Shown here: piece after piece, positions 24,809 to 36,666 of the stretch | Layout: each line of letters opens with the position of its first letter | Numbering within the stretch: position 1 is the first letter of the stretch | Assembly (NCBI GenBank): GCA_905250885.1 | Contig: CAJNOQ010000968.1 | Span: 1-38,276, forward strand | Reading direction: 5' to 3' | DNA: 38,276 nt | Source: Didymodactylos carnosus | Lineage: Eukaryota > Rotifera > Eurotatoria > Philodinida > Philodinidae | The notes under the pieces: model-generated | Database searches by the model: none | What the model saw: the letters and a program-made list of their open reading frames with translations, nothing else | Told to the model about the DNA's origin: nothing | Made by a program: the position numbers and the translations under genes

Positions 24809-27800
24809 CTTCAAAAAAAATTTAGAATGATGTGACTTTTCATATTCTTTTCCTTATCGTCAAGTAAAGATATGTCGATGATATATATGTGTTACAGAGA
24901 CTTCTTAAATTTAGGCAAATTTAAAATCGAGATGCTTGTATATGCTGATTTAAAACTGCTTAGGCAGATTTCAAATTAGCCTGAAAATTTAAAATTCGAT
25001 AATAAAATATGGATTATATTTTCACATAACTGAAACAATAGTTAAATGTTGATAATATAAGTATCTTCGATTAACTTTTATTTGAAAGTGGTGAAATACA
25101 ACGAAAGCTTTTTAGTCTTTTCATCAATGACGAAAGTGAGTATAGTAGAAAGGGCTTCTACTTTTCCCGGTATCTACCAGAGTTATCGAGATAACTTTTC
25201 TTACAACGTGTTGAGGGTGTATTAAGTCAGCTCTTAGTTTCCGGTATTATACAACCGGTGTTTATCTACTTCACCACGTAAAGGTGACTGATATGAAGTA
25301 ATCCACTAAAATATTTTTTTGTTTCATCCTTTTATTTTTTTTCTTATTTTATCGTTTTTTTAGTTTTTAAAAAAATGTTTTTTTTATGCTAACGAATAAG
25401 GGAGAAGAGTCGTGTAAAACCTAACTGGAAGAATAATTGCGTCATTTATTTATCACCCGAAACTACATACAGAAAGAAGCGCAAGATCAAAGCTGAGGCT
25501 AAGTTTAAGAAAGCATGAGTGAGAGAGAGAGAAGTTAGAGGCAAACCTCTCAGTGTTATGTACAAATGTTTCATTTTTAACTACTTCATGTTTTTACACG
25601 CTTCACGTCGAGATGACCATCACATTACGAACAAACAATTTGCAGGCTTCAGTGACGGTTATTTTACTCAGTTGGTCAATATTTGTAGATTTTAATTCTG
25701 ATGGATAAAATGCTTTTAGACCGACTAATGATCCTACTGAATATGTGTTTGACAGTTTGACGAATTGTGTACCGAATTTGAAAACTGTAGTCTGATCCTT
25801 TTTTTTCTTTAAATTGATTCGACACAGAAGAATTTTTGGATCAAAGTTCGGTCAACAGTTTCAATCTTCAAATCCAAAAAGTCCCCAACGTTAAATTTTC
25901 GGCCAACGTGTTCATATATCCATCATATTTTGCACTTTTCTTGTGTTTGCCGGTTTTCAATAATTACCCTCCGCTCGTTCGCGTACAGCATTATGTCTTG
26001 ACGATGGGATCGGATCGATTGAGAAAGATGAAACTGGAGATGGTGCTACTAAATTGATACGTGGTGACGATGCGATAGTACTAGTTGGTGGTACATCAGA
26101 AAATGGAACAGTTTTAGACGGCTGCTCGATATTCTCAAAATTGATTAAATCATCCAATTCCTGAAGATGTTGTGCATGCGGAGGAGAAACTGTTACCTGC
26201 TGTTTCTCTGTGAGGTCAGAGGAGCGAAACAATGAATGAACTGAATGATAAATTGAATACGTGACTGCGCCGTGGTAGTGGTGCTCTTGTTACCGATGGA
26301 TGAACAGGCAAGTGTGTCAATGAGCTGAATGCCACTAAACTGATTGACATGTGCGCAGTAGAGGGCGGATTGACGGGAAGATCGATGTCGATATTAGATA
26401 TTGATAACTCGATCAAAGAAGGTGGAGCAGCGTCAGCAGTTTCATTCTCCGATCGATCCGGTAATGATTCAATTACGGTACTAACTTCTTTTTCGATTAT
26501 ATTTACATTGTCATCTCCACTTTCTACAGGTGTCGGTAGATCCTCTTCTTTTTCGATGTTTAAATTTCTAATCACTCTTCAATAATCTTCGTTAGAACGA
26601 GCAATCTGCCCGAATATGACCTCAAATGGAATACACTTTGTTGTTTGTGAAATTCGTGTGTTTATACCGCAAACAACTGGCAACAAACCTTGTGACCAAT
26701 GATCCGTGTTATTAGATAATATCCATTTACATAATGCATTTGTTAACACACCATTGACCGCTCTATGCAGTCCTAAGATTGAGGATACCTGGGTCGCCGT
26801 TGAATGAATGTCATGATTAGAAACAGTGTTTTCAATTCTTTAATTATGGCAGCAAACTCTGAACCGTTATCACTGCGTAATAGACGTGGAGGGCCAAAGG
26901 TAAAAAACAAATGACTGAGATTTTCTGCCACTTCGGTAGCCAATTTTATTTTTAGCGCATATGCCCAACTAAAGTTGCTAAAGTGGTCGATACAACTGAG
27001 AATCCATTAATATTTCCGGCCATTTGAGACGGTATCAGGATGTATACGAAGATCAATTAGATTGATTTGTAAACGGGTCATCACCCCAAGAGATATGATG
27101 ACCTTTAAAACAGTTGGATTTTTGACTGATTGTCTCACTTGGCAAGCCGTGCGGTGTTTTAAATAGATTTCGACAACGGCTCGAGGAACACATGACCAAT
27201 GTGAGTTGATTTCAGCCAAGGTTTTATCACGACTGCTATGAGAAACATGTCGATGACCTTCACTGGTAATTGTAAATAATGATTCATAGACACACACTGG
27301 CTTATTCGATGAACAATACAACACATCAACATCAGCTATCTTTTTTATTTCAAAATTTTTGTTTGCCCAGTAAACTAAGGATGTTAAAAATGATGAACTT
27401 TTTTTACCTTTTTCAAGTGTCAATGCCTTCATAACGTTATTTTGAATTATTTTCTTAATTACATATTTTTCTCTGAATTTTTCTTGTAGCGAACCAATAT
27501 AGTTATCAATTGAACTATAGAAAGATTTTTCAGCATCATTGGCAGTTACCGTTGTTTGTGTATCAGAAATAGTAGAGACCATTTTAATGGCATAAAAAAC
27601 ACAGGCAATTAGATATAGAAGCTTAAAGCGAGAGTAAAATAAAATGAAAAAATTAATGCAGCATGTCCCTCCTATTTATATACGTTAAAGAAGGATGAAA
27701 CTCAACCAATCCTTTTTAAATGTTCTAAATGGTACCAGGAAAAAGAGAAAGAGACAAAAAAGATCAATTCAAAAACCAGAGAACAAACAAAAATCTTTTA

Positions 27801-30800
27801 GCCTGTAAGTAGACAGTCAACACTATTTTCCTCAGAGATACCATTTTATAAACATCAGTCCAATTTTTTTTTAAACTTAACTTCAAGAAATTCTCCTTTC
27901 CAGATAACTCTTCTCAGATTTAGAGACGTAAAGGATTAAGAAGCCAGAGTAAATATAATGTATAGCTACAATCTTTTAAACATTCTATATATACTGCCTA
28001 TCAGAAAACAAAAGAAAAAAAAAACAAAAAGAATTTAAAAACTTCGAAGGTAAAAATTTTGAAAAAACTGAAGTTAAAAACACAAATATAGTCTAACCAC
28101 TGTCAAAACCACATCGAACATTATTTGTTTCAGTATCTTTACTCTGTAATGCTTAGTTTTTCTACAAATTCTGATATTTAAAAAAGGTTTTCTTTCCTCC
28201 AACAAAATGGAAACTAAAAGCATCCTTCAGTTTATGATTCGAGAACGAATAACCACCCAATCAAAGAAGCTTGAGATTATATGGAACTTGATGAGCTCTA
28301 CAGCGCATCAAAAATTCGACGAGGAATATGTCAGATCAAACGTCTCATGAGCTCAAGTTTTGAAGCAGTCTTCCTATGTCTAAACAGACACAGATCGGTT
28401 GTAAGACTTTTTGTCTTCATCATAATAGAATAAACCCAGGAGACATGAAATTTTCCGTTTTTTCGATACAACTTTAACGCTTAGTTCGACACCTTAGTTC
28501 GGTAGACATAAAGTGATACGTTTAGTTCTGAGATACGTCTGCATGAGATCTAAGTTTCTACTTTTGCTTATAACTTTTTCTGGTTCCGAATCCATCCATG
28601 TTTATCTCTGTACGCTCGTATTCTGTCAAATTATAGTACAGGGTGTTGCATAATCTTTTTCCAGGGGGGTAACGACGTGATTTTAAAGTAGGTACCTAAT
28701 GAATTTTATACCAAATGAAAGCCCGTAAAAAACTGGATCTAGGACTATAGCTAGCAATTCAATAGATGCAGATAGTCAATTCAAATTTTAGACAATTCGA
28801 ATTTTATAAGTATGCACTATTTTTTTTCTTAATTAATGTGGATTATCAAAGATAATGGTGCATCATGGGATGGAACTTATTATCGACACCGCATTTTGAC
28901 AGAAGAAGTAATTCCATTCCTTTCGAACTCCGAAAATGTATTAGATCCAGCAGAAGTCGTTTATCTTCATGACAACGCTCCGTGTCACAAAGCAAATGCC
29001 GCTCAGCAGTTGCTCAAAAACTCTGGAATCGATTTCTTTGACCGAACAGAATGGCCAGGCAGTTCTCCAGACCTGAATGTGGCGGAAAATGTTGGATCAA
29101 TTCTAATGGACAAAGCAGAAAGTCTGATGATCAGCGAACGCTGTCCGACAAATTCTTCAATCGTTTTGGTTGAACATCTTCAAAATATTCTTCATGAACT
29201 TGAAAATGAAAAAGAACTTTTCGAAAGTCTATTAAAATCGTATCCTCAGCGATTAAAAGCTGTACGTGAAGCCAACGGCGGTCACACTAGATATTGATGT
29301 ATCATTTCTATTCAAATCAAATAAAAGGTTCGCTTGATATATCATTTGTAACTGAACCACATTTACTTGATACTTTATTTTCTTCGCAAGAAAGTAACCA
29401 CAATCTTGTACATTTATAACTTTGATTGACTATCCGCATCTATTGAATTGCTAGCTATAGTCCTAGATCCAGTTTTTTACGGGCTTTCATTTGGTATAAA
29501 ATTCATTAGGTACCTACTTTAAAATCACGTCGTTACCCCCCTGGAAAAAGGTTATGCAACATCCTGTACACTACTTTCTTACAGATCATTCACTAATACC
29601 GAAGATGTTTGTATTGTCAACATTTAATTGTTTCATTCATGTGAAAACATGACATAATCCATGTTTTATACCGAATTTTAAATTTTTCCAGGTTATTTTG
29701 AAATTCGCCTAGGAAGTTTTAAATTAGATATTTTCCTAGGCGGATTTTAAATGAACATACGCACCATCTCGATTTTAAATTTGCCTAGGCAGATCTCTAA
29801 TTAGAGATCTGATTAAGTAAATTTAAAATCTGGATCAATTATACAACAGCTATTAGCTGTGTAAAATCCTAAAGAGTTTTTAAACTTTCTAAAACCGAAG
29901 ACTTTTGGAAGAAATAATTCGGATATCCAAAAAAGTATTTTTTAAAATCGAAAATAGTATTTCCCGATACACTTTCGACTTAAGAAGAAATTTCGAACTA
30001 CACAAGCTTTAGAAAATGCCCTGTTCGGTGTTCGAGCATACTGTTTCGGGTATGCAAAAGGTATTAGAGAAATACTGGCATTAATTAGTTTTAATCAATT
30101 TCGAGTGAATCTTTCTTGATTGTTCATAATCTTTTCATTTAGGACAATGCAAACCAAATAACTAAAACTAACACAAATAATTTAGTTTCAACGAAGCAAA
30201 TTAATTAAAAATTATGACATCTTATGTAGAATTTTCTGCTCTATTTTTTTCTACAAATTTCTGATTATTAATATTTATGTTTAAATGGTTATAGAGATTA
30301 CGAAATGTTGAGTGTATTGTCGTAGTTACTACAAATGAAGAAATCATGCTTAATCAATAAGTAGTAATTATAATTAATTAACACTAATGAATTTTAAAAA
30401 TATTTTTAATGTCAGTCGTCTTCTCGTCTATAGTATAGTTATTGTTTTCCCCTTACGAAGAAAATGATGTTTTAATCAAATACATAAAGTGACTTCATTT
30501 TCCTCAAATTATTTACCTTATTCGATAACTGCTTCCATTTCCGCATGTTGAAGAGCACTGAGTCCAATTTGACCAAGTACTCCATGTTCCATTCACTGTT
30601 GTAACAACATTAATGGATAATACAAAGATATCAAAGTTTGAAGAAGTAAACATACCCGAAATCCATGGTGCAACAGCTATAGTAAAGAAAATTATTTGAG
30701 AAGTAAGAAAAGTAATTGTTGAAACTTAATAACTTACACGGGCAAGTTAAATTACTGTTACATATCTGGACTCCAATAGATTCACCTACACAGTTTGTTG

Positions 30801-33800
30801 CACCTGGTGAACAAGTGCGGTTCCTCAGCTGGATGCCAAATCCACAAGTCACAGTGCAAGAAGACCACGAATTCCAATTTCCCCAAGTACTAGATACTTT
30901 AAAAATAACGTAGAATTTCATAGTTATTAATGCAACACAAATTCTCCTGTTTGTAGATACTACCTGGACAACTGTTCGAAAGATTACAAAACAGGGACTC
31001 GATAGAATTACCAATACAATATGAACCTATATCAAATTAATAAACCATATGTCTTCGTCTCGGAAAAGGAAAAAGCTAACTAATTTCTATGGACATACCT
31101 CCATATTGCTGAGTGGGATTTGTACAATTTCTAGAATATATATGATCTCTTCTTTATTAAAACATGAAAGATTTTGGGAAAGGAAAGATAAGAAATTTAC
31201 CGTTGACGTATCTGATATCCGACACCGCATGTGGCTGAACAAGCTGATATGGTCCAATTTGACCAACCTCCATTTACTAGAACGCATTATACGGCAAATA
31301 GTACTAATCTTCAAATACACGCAGTATGTAGTTTACTTGGACACGGATACGTGGCACTACACGTTTGCGACATTGTGCTTGGTCCAACGCACAACGCACC
31401 ACCATCTGTTGGGGAAGGATTGTCACAAGAGCGAACAGCAATTTTAGTTCCGTTACCACAGGAACTTGAACAAGGTGAAAATGTACTCCAAGCAGACCAA
31501 CCGCCATCCTCTAACAAAAAAAGTTTTTTGTTAATGAAGTCGTGCTGTTATCGCAGAAAGTCTTGCTTACGTGGACACGTTATATTTGTCAAACAGGTCT
31601 GAGTTTGTAATGTATCGCCAGCACAGGGATATCCTCCATTACTTTGATTCACACAGCTTCTGTATCTGTTCAGCATATATGAAAATACTAGGTGTACTCA
31701 GAACATATTTTCTTGGATTTATTTTTACCTGTTTTGAATGCCTACGTCGCATGTTCTGGAATAAGAGATACATTTTAAGTCATAAAATGTTCTAATGAGG
31801 ATGTGCAAACTTTACCCGGAACATGCAGAATAAGCAGTCCATGTAGTCCAGACTCCATTTTCTTTAAAGAAAGTTTTAATATTTTTATAAATTGTCATTC
31901 CTCAAATGTTTTGACACTTAACTTACGTGGAGTTCCAGAATATACTAGATATTGAAAATTGAAAATATCTTGAATATCAAATTTGTTATCTAGAAACGCT
32001 TCACTTACCGACAATGCAGGGCACATTGTCATTACACGTTGCATAAGCATAACTTGTTCCCTAAACAGATACACAGAACAAGTTAGAGTTTTCTTTGTTT
32101 AGAAATAAATTACACGTACTGGACATGGTCTGCCATTAAATTGAGGTGATGGGTTTGTGCACGTTCTACAAAATTTAATGTTATTCAAAATGTTTTCGCC
32201 TGACGTTGTGATTTACCTGTTTCGTGTAGAATATCCTACAGCGCAAGTTAATGAACAAGTTGACCAGTTGGACCATTGTGCCCATCCACCATCGACTAAA
32301 AATACATTATAGAATCTTCGGTATATGGATTATTGTGAAGTGAGAAACTATCAAGCTATATTTTTTGAACTTCATCGCAAATGGCAATACACTTAATCAA
32401 GGTAAAAGAACGCGACGAAAAACAGCAACATACTTGGACACTGGATTGATGGCGCTGTACAATAACCAGTTTCTAATGGTGGTCCTATGCACAAGTCACC
32501 TCCATTTTGTGGTGCAGGATTGCTACAATTTCTTACCTATGGAGTATTAATACAATCTAAATGAAGAATAAAGCTTTTCATGATGAAATATTACCCTTGA
32601 ATATGTTCCAACTCCACACGTAACACTACAAGTGGTCCAATTAGACCAAGGAGCCCAATCTCCTGAGACTAAAATTCGTATGAAACATTTGTTTTAGTAT
32701 TTAATACTGTTGCCATCGATTCCTTTATTCACATACCAGGGCATCCAATACTAAGACTACACACTGTCACATTAAGTGCTTGCCCTTGACACATGAGACC
32801 ACCAAACGCCGGCGAAGGGGAGTTACAATTTCGTGTTCGCACTGTTGTACCATTTCCACATGATCCAGTGCAGGCTGATGCAGCACCTGCAAATCAAACA
32901 AAACGTACTGGGTTTTACTTAATCTCACAAATTTCAATAAACTAAAGTATCACTCAAAGTATTCTTTATGTCTTTGCGCGAATTAATAGTCTGTAGTTTG
33001 TTGCAGTATGAACGAAAAAAGATATCTCTTTTAATAGAAAACATTTTGAATGTTAAAATTTGAACGCTCGCTTTTTGCTTACTCCAACTGCCCCAGTTTC
33101 CCGGTATTGGACATGGTATCCCAGCACTGCACACTCCTGAATCGATTGCTGAGCCGGTGCATGGTTGTCCTCCATTAGCCGGCGATGGCTGCGAACATGA
33201 ACGCTGCCAAAAAGGAAAAACCGACATTATAACGGTGAAACTTGTACACGTTGAGAAAGAATTAGATAAAGTTTGATATAAAATTACTTGACGTGTCATA
33301 GTTCCATTGTCACATGTTTCCGAACATGTGGCCCAATTCGACCACGTTGTCCATACACCATCAACTTTTTGAAGAACAAAATGAATGCTAATTGCGCGTT
33401 TTGAAGCAAGAAATGTTTGTATTACCTGGACAAGGTGTTGTTGAATTACATGTTTGAACATCAATTGATATACCAGTACAAGGAATACCACCATACATGG
33501 GGAGAGGTTGGGTACAGGTGCGCGTTCTCGTTTGTTGACCAAGACCGCACGTGCTACTACAACTACCCCAGCTTGACCATCCAGTCCAATTTCCGTTGAC
33601 TAGATACATAAAAAAATTTCTGTCCCATGAAGTTTCTTTCTTGTGTTACTAAACATACTTGATGTATACGGAAATTCTAAATAAAAGTAATAATATATTG
33701 TATAAACTATTAGTTTATTGCACGACTGTATCAGATGGGGTTCTGCTGTTATAATGTATCACTACTCTAGCCTTGTTCGCTTAAATTTAGCGGAAACTAA

Positions 33801-35931
33801 CTCACTTAGAATCAGTTTCTGCTAAAATTTACAGAATACATGGATAGTTTCTCGTTTAATCCTCGTTAGGTTGTTTAAAACTCACGTGTACAACTTTGTG
33901 ACGCGTTACATTGTTGTGAATCAGTATAACTTCCCACACATGCAATACCACCATTTTGAGGTTGTGAACAGTTTCTTGTACGGTAAACTGTGCCTGTTCC
34001 ACATGTTGCTTGACACAAACTCCATGAAGTCCAACTTCCCCACGTTCCGTCAACTTTTTAACGATAGAAAAATGTACATTCAGTAGGATCAGTAAGATTT
34101 ATCAACTAAATTATGCTTACTCGGACAAGCAGGTTGAATACAATTCTGGCTCATTATAGCCTCTCCCACGCAGCCAAAACCTGCACCTAAACATTGTCGC
34201 TGTTGATAGATGTAACCGTTACCACATGTTACACTGCAAGATGATGAATTCGTCCAATTACTCCAATAACCTATCGCTATTGAAAACAACAACTATTTAT
34301 TGCATTGATTGTACAATAAGAGAAATATTTACCATTGCACTGATAAGATGTATCATTTCCTGGGCAAGTTTGATCTAAAATTAAGAATAGTCAGAAAGAC
34401 GAACGTAGTGAAACTATTGTTAATCTAACATTGTACACCCAGATCAGGACAACTAGCACCACCAGCTGTTGCGCCAACACAGGTTCTTGTTCGACTTTGA
34501 ATGCCTGCTTGACAAATACTTGAACAAGCGCTCAACGAACTCCAGCTACTCCAATTTCCACTAACTGAAATTGTTTATATCTCATGAAAATGCGTTTATT
34601 TTGTTAGAAAAATATTCCGAATTTTTTACCAGGGCACGCTCCGTTGTTACATGATTGGTTTTGCAGTGCAGAACCATTGCAAGCTTGTCCTCCGAATGCA
34701 GGAACTGGGTTGTTACAACTTCGATATGAACTGCGTATACCTGTACCACAGGTAACACTACATGGGCTCAGAGACGACCAGGTGTTCCACCCTCCATTTT
34801 GAGGACAAGTTATACCAGTGCTGCATGGAACGAGTTGTGTTGCATTACCAACACAGGGTAATCCTCCGTACGAAGGTGGTGGATTATTACAAACTCTTAG
34901 AATAATTCAAAAAACTATTTGTAAATATTAACATCTCATTTTTTTCTCATATGTTACCTAATCTGAAGTTTGTTTCCATTACCACATGTTCCAGAACAAA
35001 CTCCAGGTGCATCCAAATAACCAGACCAATTACCATTCACTAAACATAAATATTTTTTGGACTACGATCAAATCTTTATATTTTCGTATGCAAATTACCA
35101 GGGCGTGGAATAAGGCCTAAAAAGAAGCAAGGATAAAAGTGATATTTATGGATTTAGAACAGTAAAGCATACGTACTCGTATTACAAGTAACTGCAACTG
35201 ACTCAATATATCCTCCCTCGAGACATGTATATGTATTGCATGGACCATTCCATAGAGAATCGAGCTGGATGAGGATAAATTGTAGATAAAATATTTTACG
35301 AGACATAAGTCAAACTTTTACCGGATGATATCCTAAGCTATCAGTGCACCCACAATCACATTCTTTCACACATGGACCATCTATTGCTGTACGAAAATAA
35401 CCAGGATTACAAACGCAAAGAGTTTGCGGGTCTTCACATGATGATGTCCCAGTACGATTTGCACATGTTATGCCACAATCAATATAATTCGCAACTAAAC
35501 TACTGTACACTGGACATTGATCTAAAAGAATCAAAACTTCTTAAATTAGAGCAATGTTTTTCTGAGATATGAAACATGCCTGGACACACTGGATTACTGC
35601 AAGAAATTGTTAAATCTGAGTCAACGCCTGGACATGTTCCACATTGTTGACCTGTGGATGTTGTACATGTTCGTGTTCGTGGTATAAAACCGTTTCCGCA
35701 CGAAGTTGAACACGATCCACTTTGCCAATCTGACCACACACATGTTGAACATGGATCTCTAACACATGAGAATACTTGTACTGTGTCATTAGTTGCATCT
35801 GAACAAAACGTCGGGTCACATAGGACATCCAGATTTGTAGTACAATTTCTATTCTAAAAACCATATAATCTTCCCTATATATTTGAATTAGAAAAATAAA
35901 ACGACTTACTCGTGAAAATGTTCCATTTCCG
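20337..35931 (-). CDS. SCO-spondin-like multi-TSR secreted protein, 5' end missing
   Basis: Fifty-one consecutive exons join without a phase error into 1815 residues and a stop (5449 nt, the first base completing a codon begun upstream). The protein is a chain of about 28 thrombospondin type-1 repeats, each with a W-x-x-W start (for example [17 protein letters not shown]), CS.TCG, R.C and C-P end. Two blocks interrupt it: a TIL domain with a following VWC-like segment (visible residues about 99-200 and 1521-1620, both containing CDCGC). Such secreted proteins act in extracellular matrix, adhesion or neural guidance; TIL plus TSR recalls SCO-spondin, but no C-terminal cystine knot is present. 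N-glycosylation sites are numerous. The last residues, from 1802, are [14 protein letters not shown]. No transmembrane segment is visible in the part present. No upstream exon was found in 35932-38276, so the start lies outside. A cluster of two neighbouring genes is ruled out because the frame continues across the large intron 30. Confidence 0.93.
22154..22894. mobile_element. Tc1/mariner-like non-autonomous element in TSR intron 41
   Basis: The ends are CAGTACTCGGCAAA and its mirror, with TA on both sides (22152-22153, 22895-22896). Inverted arms of roughly 125 bp (22154-22280 and 22770-22894) match with many substitutions and small gaps, including TGAATGTTGATCACTCAGCG against GAATGTTGATCACTCAGCG. 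No transposase is encoded. TA flanks plus CAGT ends fit the Tc1/mariner superfamily. The arm divergence suggests an older insertion than the element at 28639-29566. It enlarges intron 41 (22125-22931) without touching splice sites. Confidence 0.75.
25957..27582 (-). pseudogene. KRBA2/Ginger-type integrase relic
   Basis: The first frame (27007-27582, 191 codons) carries the N-terminal part and a damaged HHCC-like zinc-binding region ([13 protein letters not shown], then a single Cys where two are expected). After the in-frame TAA at its end the same frame continues with [24 protein letters not shown] and CIERS, giving D-39-aa-D... and D35E spacing as in integrases. A second stop (after PQS) and a frameshift follow the catalytic Glu; the downstream frame resumes with [16 protein letters not shown] and an acidic Ser/Pro-rich tail (26216-26575, then a further shift to 25957-26232). 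Integrases of this type cut and join DNA ends; with two stops and at least two frameshifts this copy is dead. Confidence 0.8.
28639..29566 (+). mobile_element. Tc1/mariner-like element with 142-bp inverted ends
   Basis: The 142-bp arms 28639-28780 and 29425-29566 are inverted copies with three mismatches. TA flanks both sides (28637-28638 and 29567-29568), and the ends read CAGGGTG and CAGGATG. Inside is the C-terminal half of a transposase gene (28836-29297). The element is 928 bp, shorter than a full-length Tc1-like unit, so it is an internally deleted derivative. It sits near the right end of the older Ginger-like element. The high arm identity implies a young insertion and therefore that an active source may exist in the genome. 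Confidence 0.9.
28836..29297 (+). pseudogene. N-terminally deleted Tc1/mariner transposase
   Basis: The 153-codon open frame begins inside the catalytic domain and has no stop or frameshift. [11 protein letters not shown] carries the second catalytic Asp and [11 protein letters not shown] the final Glu; 37 residues separate them, a DD37E spacing rather than the DD34E of Tc1 itself. The helix-turn-helix DNA-binding region and the first catalytic Asp are absent, so this protein alone could not transpose the element. ATG at 28836 may be a chance internal Met. It could still derive from an otherwise functional family member. Confidence 0.85.
30517..35931 (-). other. Exon map of the TSR gene, visible exons 1-30
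   Basis: Exons, 5' to 3': 35910-35931, 35580-35853, 35322-35521, 35177-35264, 35099-35116, 34958-35039, 34630-34895, 34439-34564, 34333-34374, 34121-34276, 33886-34053, 33426-33599, 33288-33364, 33083-33203, 32737-32886, 32595-32668, 32434-32536, 32217-32295, 32120-32165, 32009-32060, 31816-31861, 31729-31755, 31571-31665, 31337-31510, 31201-31276, 31099-31130, 30964-31026, 30738-30896, 30656-30676, 30517-30595. Exon 3 is TIL block 1. Repeat boundaries fall mainly at phase-1 introns; many repeats are split again just after the CG.G...R segment. The intron after exon 2 uses a GC donor. Exons of 18 (no. 5) and 21 nt (no. 29) are microexons supported only by frame closure. Confidence 0.88.
33783..33830. 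repeat. Short hairpin in TSR intron 11
   Basis: AAATTTAGCGGAAACT (33783-33798) pairs with AGTTTCTGCTAAAATTT (33814-33830) with one mismatch and one bulge. It lies in the 286-bp intron between exons 11 and 12, longer than the neighbours, and may be a small repeat remnant. Confidence 0.45.
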
Positions 35932-36666
35932 CTGAAAAAGTATATAAATGAATTATTTTCATAGAGTGAAGACACTGCAGCTCAAGAGTATTATCCATTG
36001 AAGAAAAAGATTGGCTGTGAATATTTTTTGAATAACTTTTGAAAGATAGTAACTAGAGATTTGAATATTACCCCCATTCGAAAGAAGAGATTTGATCACA
36101 TCTTTTCGTTAGAAGAGAAAAATTTTACAAAAAATCTTTCAAAAGTGAATTTTTAAGAGCTCGCGAAAGAATCATTCTTCAAAAGTTCAGATAAAAACAT
36201 AGTCGTTTTTCTAACACGGATTGATAGGTAAAAACGTTCCCTGCTAAATAAGAGTCTTTAGACATCTTTATTTTTTGTCGCTTGGACGTGTCATCAGATT
36301 AATTACATGTCTCGGGACTATTATGAGGTCATATGTCGAAACTCTAAGAATGAATGAAACTCTACTTTATTGTATCCTTTACTAATATTCATTGTCGGAG
36401 ATAAGTACAGAAATCAATAAGGAAAAAATCTTTCATTTTGACTATTTTCATCTCATATTGAAATACATTGTCAAAAATAAGTGTCTTGATAAACCACTCG
36501 ACTGGCTTCAAAATGCATTCACAGTGCGTTTTGAAGGCACATTAGATGTATTTTCTCATCTTTTTACTGTTAGTCGCCGATCAGTCGCAGATAAGTCACG
36601 TAGTCACATTCAAGACAACGAAAATGCATCGAGACTGTTGTTAGACACAGAACTATCCTGGTATCT

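Larger units (their letters stand above)
24911..29789. mobile_element. Degenerate Ginger-like DNA transposon in TSR intron 30
   Basis: The left arm (24911-25069) is mirrored by the right arm (about 29600-29789): shared blocks include AGGCAAATTTAAAATCGAGATG, read on opposite strands, and a run ending near ATCTTCG. The right arm is longer by about 30 bases containing an extra CCTAGGC-motif copy. Between the arms lie a minus-strand integrase relic (25957-27582) and a nested Tc1-like element (28639-29566). Long inverted ends plus a KRBA2-type integrase fit the Ginger group of integrase-bearing DNA transposons. The exact termini and target duplication were not found; a 20-bp palindrome at 29791-29810 lies just outside the right arm. 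It lies wholly within the intron 24809-30516. The remaining interior, 25070-25956 and 27583-28638, shows no recognisable coding sequence. Confidence 0.6.

Noticed and set aside
25957-27582. Interpretation of the integrase relic as part of an LTR retrotransposon
   Set aside because: No reverse transcriptase, RNase H, protease or direct terminal repeats are visible; inverted arms and the KRBA2-like N-terminus favour a DNA transposon.
24809-30516. Idea that the TSR region is two genes separated by intergenic transposons
   Set aside because: Exon 30 and exon 31 share a split Arg codon and complete one repeat between them, so it is one gene with a long intron.
31049-31602. Plus-strand open frames across the TSR exons (31049-31447, 31231-31602 and similar)
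   Set aside because: They lie opposite exons whose minus-strand frame shows conserved TSR cysteines and closing splice phases; they are antisense shadows.
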